Shown here: one piece after another, positions 55,114-64,000 of the stretch
Layout: each line of letters opens with the position of its first letter
Position numbering within the stretch: position 1 is the first letter of the stretch
Assembly (NCBI RefSeq): GCF_000247695.1
Contig: NW_004624748.1
Span: 9,660,517-9,724,516, forward strand
DNA from: Heterocephalus glaber
Taxonomy: Eukaryota > Chordata > Mammalia > Rodentia > Bathyergidae
Direction: 5' to 3'
DNA length: 64,000 nucleotides
Translations under genes and position numbers: made by a program
Notes under the pieces: generated by a model
The model's database searches: none
The model's input: the letters and a program-made list of their open reading frames with translations, nothing else
What the model was told of the DNA's origin: nothing

Positions 55114-55434
55114 TTTTTTTTTCCACATTGTGGGTTGTCTTTTCACTCTGTTGGTGGTTTCTCTTGCTGTGCAGAAGCTTTTTAATAAGATGAGATCCAA
55201 AGGGGAAGGAGAAGTGGGAGGTGTAGGGGAAAGGAAAGAAGGGAAAGGATTAACTATAAGAAAAGGGAAAAATGGAAACAAAGTCTTTGTAAATAGGGAG
55301 GGGTGAAAGGGTTGAAAGGAGGGCAGGAGAATGGGGAAAAAAATAAGAACCAAAATATATCATGTAAAGGTACAAATCCCCAATGATGAATGTCATCATA
55401 TTGTATACCTACTACCAATAAACTTACTGAATAA
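55114..55434 (+). mobile_element. Twin-primed L1 insertion with 5' inversion
   Basis: The left part (about 55114-55196) is ORF2 sequence read antisense (gtgggttgtcttttcactct, tgctgtgcagaagcttttta, compare 16210-16270). The right part (about 55197-55434) is sense G-rich 3' UTR ending 'ttgtatacctactaccaata' plus AATAAA-like sequence. Target duplication agaggRaaaaaaa at 55101-55113 and 55435-55447 encloses both. Confidence 0.82.
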
Positions 55435-55631
55435 AGAGGGAAAAAAATGGAAAAACAAGACAATACTTCAGATTCACTCAGAATATGTAAAAAAATGACA
55501 TATGATCAGAAAGTAGATGTTATTAGTACTGCTAATAACAAAGAGGATGTGTTGTACTGATTGTACTGATGGATTTCATGGTTGGAAACTTGTTAACAAA
55601 TAAACAAACAAAAAAAGAAGTGGATCAGGAG

Positions 55632-55708
55632 GGCCAGAATTTAGCTCAGTGGCACAGCACCTGCATGGCAAGTGAGAGGTCCTGAGTTCAATCCTCTGTA
55701 CAAAAAAA
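55632..55708 (+). mobile_element. ID SINE
   Basis: Sense ID (gccagaatttagctcagtgg ... gagttcaatcctctgtac). Target duplication aagtggatcaggag at 55618-55631 and 55709-55722. Confidence 0.93.
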
Positions 55709-55719
55709 AAGTGGATCAG

Positions 55720-55917
55720 GAGCCATCAGAAAATGAAAGACTCTGTCTCGCCATGCCATGATCCAAAAGGAAGACCCTCACTGAATGCTGAGCAGTGATC
55801 AGCACCATGCTCTTGGACTTCCTAGCCTCGAGAACCATAAACTAAACATACTTCTGCTTTTTACAAATTAGTCTGTTGTACTCACCACATAGGAACAGAA
55901 GATGTACTAAGATACTT
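55720..55917 (+). mobile_element. MaLR-type LTR 3' part
   Basis: 'ttggacttcctagcctcgag', 'ccataaactaaacatacttc' and an end with 'aggaacagaagatgtactaa' suit the 3' portion of a MaLR LTR. Its left limit is unclear. Confidence 0.45.
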
Positions 55918-56987
55918 ACCTACAAGACTTTAAAGAAAAAAATGAAAGATTAGCAGATGAGAGGGTCATTAAACGTGCACACTAAAGAACTGACTGACAT
56001 GAGTAAAATTCTATTCTTTTACACAGGCTTAAAAGTTTTACTTAATAGTAGTGATATTAGTAAAATATTTGCAGTTGACAAAGCATCTTTCACCATCATT
56101 TAATTATCACAAGAATTTTGTAAACGAGGTATTATTTTGTAAATCTAATAATTGGCTAATTTTATATTGTTATATGTCAAGTAAATTAAACACATCAATA
56201 ATGTATTAAATATATTTAAGAACTTAGTCCAGGACTATTTGGCTAAATAGCAGAACTGGAACTTGAAATGAGATTTCATTACTCCAAATCCAGTGCCTTT
56301 TCCCTTACCTTTCCTGGATCACTGGTCTTCATGAGAGACTAGATTCCTTAAATACTTGTGGCATTACTCAGAGTAAAATTAAATTAGTAGCGGTTTACTG
56401 ATGACCATTAGAAAATGCTCACTTACGTTCTATGAACCTTTTAAAAAGGTTATTTACCTACACAGAAAAGAACTGGGCTTTGGCAATTTCCTTTCTGGTC
56501 AATGGGCTTTGCCAACTCAGTTCAAATGTGAGAGGAGAGCAGAGAGGAGATAAAATAAGAGAGGGAGAGAATCACAGATTCAGAGGTGGAAGGGATCACA
56601 AAGACTGTCTGGGCCATTCTTTCAATTTTAGGAGTAGAAATGACTTCCCCCAGTGAGGTAAACAGCAGACTAGAAGCTGCTGTCCATTCCTCCCCAACTT
56701 TGTAGGTGAGGATAACTTGAGCTCTGGCCTATTTCCTGGAGTTCTGTACAGCACTTTCCTGATCCTGGCTCTCTGTCCCTCAACCCTACCTTGCCTGTCA
56801 AAATCCATTGAGGAAAATATGATGTCCTTGGGGAATGAGGATTTTCCCTGTTTTTTCTTTTTCTTTTTTTAAAAGATAACTGCACTAAATATTTACTGAA
56901 TTTCTACTAAGTTGATGTTGTAAAGTGTATAAATATGTAGGGACAGGGATAACACAAAACATAGTCTTTTAAGAATCTTCTTGTAGG
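55918..56987. other. GTF2F2 intron, unassigned
   Basis: Intronic sequence. Short frames at 56432-56885 on both strands without a known domain. Confidence 0.5.
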
Positions 56988-57147
56988 CTTGATATGGTGG
57001 TGCACACCTATAATCACAGCACTCGGAGGGCTGAGGCAGGAGGATTGCTGCAAGTTTGAGGCCAACTTGGGCTGCATAGTGAGTTCAAGGCCAGCCTGAA
57101 CTACATGGGGGGACCCAGGCTCAAAAAAACAAAAACAAAACAAAATC
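56988..57147 (+). mobile_element. B1 SINE with internal duplication
   Basis: Sense B1 (tgatatggtggtgcacacct, gtgagttcaaggccagcctg after an earlier gtttgaggccaacttgggct). Confidence 0.92.
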
Positions 57148-58108
57148 TGCTTGTTAAGGTAATTTCTAAATAATAAAACTATTACAGAGCAGTTTCTAGA
57201 TCAGTGGTGCTCCATGAGAAGCTGATACACACTATGGGTTTGCTCCCCAGAAAAATCCAAACATTTCTGCATATATTCAGGAAGTTAATGGCTCCTTGAA
57301 GCCAGTCCACCCTCAATCATGAGTCAGGAAGCTCTATTATAAGAGATTCATTAAGTACTGCCATATAAAAATTATCTGAAGAACCAAAACTGAGACATTC
57401 AAATAATCCTTTTCTTTGATGCAAAATGAATAAGCCTAACATACCAAAGCAAAGAAACTGCTTTCCCTAGTATTACTGGAATGTCCCTCTACAAGGACCT
57501 ATTTTTCTGTATCTAATTTTGTGCATGTTTTATTCCCTAAGAATGGTTTGTCCGCTTTCAAAGTTTCTGGAATAGCCTTTTCATATATATTTATATATAA
57601 AAGGCACAGATAAACTTCACTAAAACCAGACGAAACACTGATTAGCTAATGAATTATTCTTTTTCAATTTTTTAAAATCTAGCTTGGAATGTAGTTTCTA
57701 AGGCTTTGATGCCAAAGGGAGTCAAGTCATTAAGATGAGCTTTGCAGCATGAGCACTTTCTTCTCTATTAGAAAAATTACTTATATTCTTTGGCATTTAA
57801 ATTAATATTTTAACAAAAAGGGAAATGCTGATGTATAACAAAGCCTTCAGGTTTGTCAAGAATAAATCAAAAGGATAATTTCCTCTCTTCATATGGAATT
57901 ATTGATATTAAATGTATTTGAAATCTAAAATAATGAAGCTCATGTTACAAAAAATAGCTGCACTAAGACATTTCTGAGTGTCAATGTAAACTGTCATTAG
58001 TATAAATGACTATAAATTAAATCATACAGGAAGGACACATTTCTCTTCAGTAATGACATGTTAATGAAGCAGGAGGTATTCAAAAGATCAATATGAACAT
58101 ATACATAC
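57148..58108 (-). other. GTF2F2 intron, distal part next to the donor
   Basis: AT-rich and free of recognised repeats. The donor gtatgt lies at 58103-58108 on the - strand. Confidence 0.6.
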
Positions 58109-58252
58109 CACAGGTTGTTTTGTGATATCCACCAAGTCTTTAAGATTATAATATTGGTGTTTTTCAAAGGCTGAAAAGAGCATGTCTAGGACATGTTGTT
58201 TATCTGCTCGAGCTCTCTTTCCATCTTCTTTCTTCTTCCTTTCATATTCAAT
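58109..58252 (-). CDS. GTF2F2: GTF2F2 penultimate coding exon (RAP30 winged-helix)
   Basis: A 144-bp, 48-codon exon in phase 0 at both ends, with acceptor atatag (58253-58258) and donor gtatgt (58103-58108). It reads IEYERKKKEDGKRARADKQ..., then VLDMLFSAFEKHQYYN and LVDITKQPV. This is human RAP30 about residues 163-210: the basic linker and the first helices of the C-terminal winged-helix domain. The residues match human RAP30 as I remember it throughout, a sign of strong constraint. The intact splice sites, and the next exon at the right place and phase, rule out a processed copy. Upstream exons lie beyond 64000. Confidence 0.98.
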
Positions 58253-59353
58253 CTATATGCAGGAAAAACAACAAAGCAAAAGAAAGGCATCAACCTAACA
58301 CGCTTGGAAACACAGGCATCTTTGCCAGTCATCCATGAACTATTAGATTTGCTGTTTTGAGGGACAGCCTAAACAGGGGCCTCAAATAGGTGTCCCAGAA
58401 CCTGAGGTCCTTGTTGTTCTTGGGACTCCATACACCTTTAAGGCTCTAGGATAGTAAAGATGCCACTACAAATTATTTTTAGTATTTCATGTAGATTTGT
58501 GCAATGTGCCCATTAGCCCCCAAGCAGGCTTTCTTTCTAGTTCCCTATGTTGAACAGAAACTCCAACTTGCAGTTCCTTTGTTTTTGATTAACCAAGATA
58601 TAGTAAAATAGTTTATGCACTAGATGTAGTTTTGTAGGTAACACATTTCAAGTGCGGAGTTCTTAGAGGCAGGCAGATCATAGAACAGGTTCTCTAGGGA
58701 TTAAGAAGTTTGGGAAGCACTGGTAATAAACAAGGGACATGGGCAGGGCCAGGAAGCCTTTTCTCATCTTGACCCTGTGCTGAAAATAGATCTTACTCAT
58801 AATCAGAGACTTCAAATTAGTGGATAAAGGTAACTTTGCCAACATTGTCTTTCAATTAAATAAGTTTAGGAGCCAGACAAGGGAGAAGAACTAACTTAAT
58901 CATCATTATTTTTTTGATATGTACACCTTGGGAGCAAAACTCAAAACCCATGTATCTCTTCAGCCAATTAACCATGGACTACGTCCCAGGGACTGCGCTA
59001 GGATATAGGCAAACAAGAATCTTCTCTTTTAAAAAACATCCCTTTCTTAGGGTTCATGTATTAAAAATGTGTATAACATTTTAAATGAAGTATCAGTAGA
59101 CTACAGAACGAACTAGGACAAGATCATGATGCTGAAATAACGAAAATGCATGACACATATTTGGGAGGAGTGAAATCCAGCCAGCTTCAAGATTTTCTGG
59201 GTGAGAATAGCATAAAAGAGAACAACAAAAAAGAATACATGCTTTCCTCTAGGGTCAAAAGAAGGACAGAAGAGAATGGTCATACCGAGAAGAAAGAAAG
59301 CATGATAGTGCAGGATAAAGTATTACAAAGTCTTTGGATAAAAGAATGGAATA
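58253..59353 (-). other. GTF2F2 intron upstream of the penultimate exon
   Basis: Acceptor-proximal intron. A degenerate antisense dID-like patch may lie at 58920-59000 (gggagcaaaactcaaaaccc). No other exon recognised. Confidence 0.5.
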
Positions 59354-59443
59354 TTGGGGCCAGGGATGTAGCTTAGTGGTGCTGCGCCTGCCTGGCAAGG
59401 GCAAGGTCTCGAGTTTGATCCCTGGTACCGGGGGGAAAAAAAA
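59354..59443 (+). mobile_element. ID SINE
   Basis: Sense ID (gccagggatgtagcttagtg ... gagtttgatccctggtacc). Confidence 0.9.
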
Positions 59444-59670
59444 GTGAAATTGTGGAATAAGTCTGTTGAGCTGCTCTTTGCTAACCAATGATTGATTACA
59501 ACATATTATTCTTCCCTGTTAACCTTTGTACTGTACTGGAACAGATTTATGTTTTGGATTGCACTGCAAAGCCCAATAAAAGGACCTGAGGAAAAAGTAC
59601 GCAAAAACCAGGTGTGAAGGTGAAGATATTATAATCTTCTACTCTGGTTGAGTGTGAAAAAGAGAATCTT

Positions 59671-59768
59671 TTTTTTTTTTTTTTTTTTTTTGGTACCGGG
59701 GATCAAACTCAGGTCCTTGCGCTTGTGAGGCAGGCGACAGAACCACTGAGCTAAATCCCCAGCCCACG
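59671..59768 (-). mobile_element. ID SINE with long poly-T
   Basis: Antisense ID after 22 or so T (ggtaccggggatcaaactca ... ccactgagctaaatccccag). Perfect target duplication aaagagaatctt at 59659-59670 and 59769-59780. The long pure tail suggests a recent event. Confidence 0.94.
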
Positions 59769-59780
59769 AAAGAGAATCTT

Positions 59781-61021
59781 AATTTAGGATCTAGAAAATA
59801 AAGGAAGATGGAATCAGAGGAGACAGGGAAAATCTAAGGTTCCTTTCCTAAGGGTTGAGTGCATTGTGAGATCTGATTTCTTGCTAAGGCCACTGGTCTC
59901 CAATGCAAAGAAAGGGGGTACCCAGAAGAAGACTGGGGCTAGGTTTTTGTGTTGTCTGCATGAAGCTAGGGCTGCAAGATACTCTGTCTTCGCTCCCTTC
60001 CCAGCTTTAACTAATTCTGAAAGACAGAAAAAGTTAAATTTAGGAAATGAAAGGAGTGATGGTATATACAGTTTCTACCCTTAGAAGGCTCTTTCTTGTG
60101 TAAAATGATTGCAAAAGCTAGAAAGACAATAGAAAAAAATGTTTTCAAATAAACATGCTGGTAAAGTAAGTGGCCCACTTTTGGCAGGGCACACATTCTA
60201 GTTGGGACTGGTGAGAAAAATTTTAAGTATTACCAAGTACCAAACTCAGAGGCAAGAGGGTCTGAATTAAAGGTAAAAATTTAGAAAGGAACTTTAAAAT
60301 TAATACCAGGGATAAGATTAAAAGTCAGAGTATGGTGTGACTCATATTTAAACTGCCAAATTCTACCTAGATTAAAAAAATAATAGCAACAACAGGCATG
60401 AAAATATTATTCCACATTAAAGAAGTTTCAGTACTGGAAATTTAATCCTACATTCATTTAAAAATAGCAAGAAAAATACAGCATCTATTTATTATCTTTA
60501 GAGCCTGTACAATTAGATAACTTACAGAAAAGACTTTTAAAACAAAATGGGTTAAATTTTTTTCAGTGATGTTTAAGGCTCATAACCCAGATTATCTTCT
60601 GTGGTAACAGGTAAATTGCTCCAGGACAAGTGTAATTACAAAAAGGAATTTAAATTATTTTCATGGTCATTATGTTATTATTATCCAATCTTGTACTTAG
60701 GACAAAAATCAATTCACTAAAGTAATTTCTCTTTTTTATATTAAACAATACAGAAATGGTAATCTTAGTATTCTCACAATTTGGTACTACAAATAAGATT
60801 TGATTATAAAAAGCACAAATGATATGAACTAGTCTGCTTAGGAAAAGACTAGTTTTGAGATGTTACTTCTCTTTTGAACTATTTTCTCTTTGGGTATTTT
60901 GTTTCTTACTGATGTAAAGGCACTGTAAGGAAATGATACTGAGAGCAGTTAGGTATCTAACTTTTTAGCAGGCAATGTAAAATGTTACTACAATAGTTAC
61001 TGGAATAAAACATTTTTTCCT
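59781..61021. other. GTF2F2 intron, unassigned
   Basis: AT-rich intronic sequence. Nothing recognised. Confidence 0.5.
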
Positions 61022-61197
61022 CCTCCTTCAGTACTGGATATTGAACCCAGGGCCTTTGTACTGAGCTAGATAACCAGTCCTTTTTAAATTTCAAGACAGG
61101 GTTTCACCAAATGGCTCAGTCTGGGCTTGAATTTGGTATCTCCTGCCTCAGCCTCCCAGAGTGGTACAATTACTGGTGTGCACCACCACATCCATCT
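61022..61197 (-). mobile_element. B1-dID composite SINE
   Basis: Antisense dID (cagtactggatattgaaccc, tactgagctagataaccagt) and B1 (tttcaagacagggtttcacc ... attactggtgtgcaccacca). Confidence 0.88.
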
Positions 61198-63057
61198 AGA
61201 AATAGTCTTTATGTTATCTGAATTTTAATCACTGCTCTTCTGCTTCCAGCAATAACCAACATCATTGAAATAAATGCTAATTCAGAAAGTACATTAAACT
61301 AAGATTCCAGTTATAAATCTTTACAATCCAAAAAAATCTATCATATACAATTAATTTTAGTTTCACAATAGAAAACAAATTATTCATGACTAAAATGCAA
61401 CCAAATGTTGAAAATCTATTGTGGATGTAATATAGAGATGTTCAACTGTCATTACTGAAATCTTAATCACTGACTAAAATTATAAATGCCACCCACTACC
61501 AATTAAAATATTAAAATTCAGATGTCTGTAAATTTCTAGACTGTTGTTTGCAGAAATACGTTGATTGCTTTGTCAAGGCAGTCTTCGTGAAGGCTTTTAA
61601 CTCCTGAAATGAGCATGACAGCCTTGACTCTCATGGTTTTGCATTTTAAATCCTTATGAAAGATAACTTCCTCATCCCCTCTACCAGTGTTTCTATTTCT
61701 GCCTCGTGTGTCATCGTCTCTTGAGAGGAAATTAATTCTTCAGAGTCGGTCAGTCCTTGATGTGCAAATTCATACTGACAAGGCATGTAGTATTCCTATA
61801 CTACACAAATATTGGCAAATGTTGCTAAAAAGCCTTTATGCTATATCCTGTTGGCATTTATTTTAATCAGAAAATTCAAAACTTATGTATATATATATAA
61901 AACTTAGAAAAACATCCTCAAAATTCAACAGCCTCAGTTCTGGAGACTGACAGAGGTGGCTGCCACACTGATGGAGAGTATGCATAAAAACAAATTTTCT
62001 TTCTAGTTCTTGGTGGTTTACCTCAAGATGCAATGTAACAATTACTTCAATCATTTTTTTTTAATTTAAACTTTTCTAGTTTGCTGTCATTTCCTGACCA
62101 AGAGCTAGAAAACACAGTGCTTCAAATTCAGGAGCAGGGGGTAAGGATGATAATAAGGACAAGATAGCAAGTATTCATTATTGAACCTTATCCTCTCTTC
62201 AAAGGGAGTGGCAGACAGAACTGTAAAAAGTTCCTGTCTCTCTGGATTAGTGAGTGGCTATACATGAGGATCACCCAGGGAGCTTAAAAACCTTTAAGAT
62301 AGTTGGCCTCTTCTACATTAGATCAAATCCAAAGGCATTTTCCTTCCATAAACTGTCCTGGGTGAGTGTAGTAAACAGTCTTCGCTGAGAACCACTATCT
62401 AGACAATAGAGAATATTATGGGAAAATTGTTACTAGACCACAGAACACATGTAAGAATGCTGTGAAATTTATGGAAGCCACATAATGATGAACACAAAGT
62501 CAATCAGAACACACACAGAGATTGTGATTCAGGGACAGAGATGAGGAGCCTGGAAGGAATCTTACACATTAACTACTATACTTCTTGGATTAACACCTTT
62601 ACAGCGTAAAATATAAATTTTATATATGTCTTTGTAAATCATAAAAATGTGCTTTGTATATATGAATATTATAAAGTGTATACAAAATAAAAGCTTAAAA
62701 GAGATGAAATAAAATATATTATTTTAAATGGAAGCTTTAATTTGTCAAAATTACAAAACACTTGTTTGCTCTCCAAATACAGTGATCTGTCTTCATGTTC
62801 TCCATGCTTAGTTTGTAAAAGTATTGCAAACTGTGAAAGCTGCAAACCAGCAACTGCTAATATAACTTAAGGTGCAACACTAACAAGGGTCAAGGCTCAC
62901 ATGTCAGTGTGGTTGTGGCAGCAGCGGCCTTCACGCTACATTTCCATGATTCCCTGATTAGCTGCTTTCCAGTGGGTGTTCTGCTAACAGGAGAACAAAG
63001 GAGGAGAAAGAGACATTCTTGTGTTGGCATGGGCATGTCCTGCTGAAGTAACTTTCT
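61198..63057. other. GTF2F2 intron, unassigned
   Basis: AT-rich intronic sequence with a (TA)n patch at about 61886-61899. No repeat or exon recognised. Confidence 0.5.
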
Positions 63058-63132
63058 TTTTATTTTATTTTTTGGTACCGGAGCTTGAACTCCGGACCTT
63101 GCGCTTGCAAGGCAGGAGCTAAATCCCCCACC
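63058..63132 (-). mobile_element. ID SINE with A-box deletion
   Basis: Antisense ID (ggtaccggagcttgaactcc, cttgcgcttgcaaggcagg), then directly agctaaatcccccaccc. About 18 bases covering the A-box side are missing. Perfect target duplication ctgaagtaactttct at 63043-63057 and 63133-63147. Confidence 0.92.
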
Positions 63133-63147
63133 CTGAAGTAACTTTCT

Positions 63148-63904
63148 GACTTCAACCTCTTTCCCTTTGCAACTCTAGCCTTTTCATTTTGTACTCATAG
63201 CATTTGTAATCAATTCCTTGCACTAAATGTCTTTCTACTTGAAATATCTAGAGTTGTTTCTGTTTCTAAGAGAGACACAACTGAGTCGTCATCAAATACA
63301 GGGAATGACAAGCCATATTTAAAATGATACTGATAATTTTTGTTTTGGAAGAGCCAAGTTCTTGTCAGATATAATTCCTTTATCACTCTCTCTACTTCAC
63401 ATAAAGAGATCACTTTAGAAACAAGAGAAGTGTCAACTTTTCTACTTTCTTGCTTACATGTATTTGCTTTATTAGTCTTATTTATAATCTACAGTTTCTT
63501 TGTGGGACTCTTTCAAGGTCATTTGCTCATTTGTTGAAAGTGAGTTTAATAACAAGAACTATATAAATCTCTAAATTTAGCAACAAACCTAAAACTCTGA
63601 AAACAAATGAAAATGACAGGGTCATGATCAAGTCCTTTGTGTTGTACAATTTCATTCTTTTCCTTAAAAACGGTCAACAAAGGGACCACATGAGAGTGCA
63701 AAGTCAATCTACAGGGTATTTTTAAATTTCTTTCCTTTATTAAGCGAAAAACAGGATAAATATAAATTCCAATATTTTCCTTTGTCCAGTGAGACCTCTT
63801 ACAAACTCTACTTTTTGAGGATCCCATTATTTCCTTAAGTTTGTTTTCACTACTTCAGAGGATGAGAAAAGAGGAATTTGATGTTTACATGCTTGCAAAA
63901 TAAA
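63148..63904. other. GTF2F2 intron, unassigned
   Basis: Intronic sequence. Overlapping short frames on both strands look like chance. Confidence 0.5.
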
Positions 63905-63972
63905 TTCTTTTTTTTTTTGAAAATGAATTCTTGAAGGGTCTTTTTCTTAAACTGAGCTACAGTCCCAGCCCT
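63905..63972 (-). mobile_element. ID/dID remnant
   Basis: Poly-T followed by diverged sequence and aaactgagctacagtcccag. Partial and degenerate. Confidence 0.5.
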
Positions 63973-64000
63973 AAAGATTCTCAATTTTTTAAAATTTAAT

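Noticed and set aside
58109..58252. GTF2F2 match as a processed pseudogene
   Set aside because: The match ends exactly at a good acceptor and donor, the next exon is 14 kb away in phase, and there is no frameshift.

Overview
This is mammalian nuclear DNA from a rodent outside the mouse/rat group. The repeats carry the lineage signal: short tRNA-like ID SINEs with a conserved GGTACC end, 7SL-derived B1 SINEs (several with the roughly 29-bp internal duplication), B1-dID composites, L1 3' ends with G-rich 3' UTRs, and MaLR-type LTRs, with no B2 or B4. That mix suits a beaver/kangaroo-rat-like rodent (Castorimorpha), but the species call is an inference.

Two conserved genes anchor the window. 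At the left edge on the + strand is the end of TPT1: its last intron, carrying the 3' half of an H/ACA snoRNA (SNORA31-like), then the terminal exon, which is the stop codon plus the 3' UTR, with a poly(A) signal at 388-393. On the - strand are the last two coding exons of GTF2F2 (TFIIF beta subunit, RAP30) at 58109-58252 and 43764-43883, with a 3' UTR running to about 43225. Everything from 58253 to the right edge is the preceding GTF2F2 intron. The genes converge 3' end to 3' end across about 43 kb, the same arrangement as on human 13q14 and mouse chromosome 14.

The space between them has no protein-coding gene that I can defend. It holds dense SINE, L1 and LTR insertions, a U6 snRNA pseudogene (24399-24506), a U2 5'-end fragment fused to a SINE (30189-30301), two CpG-rich regions (about 14110-14720 and 20700-21560) and CTCF-like motifs at 1447, 14221, 21156 and 22227, plus one more in the last GTF2F2 intron at 45488. 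A 100-base assembly gap lies at 49621-49720.

The most interesting signals are a diverged second copy of the snoRNA-bearing TPT1 intron segment about 1.13 kb downstream (near 1131-1250), a tailless insertion of an ID 5' half flanked by an 18-bp target duplication (28424-28458), two sites hit repeatedly by retroposition with three copies of the target sequence (9603-9751 and 23254-23486), and a twin-primed L1 (55114-55434). I found no CRISPR, operon or other prokaryotic system, and nothing that looks like a wholly new coding system.
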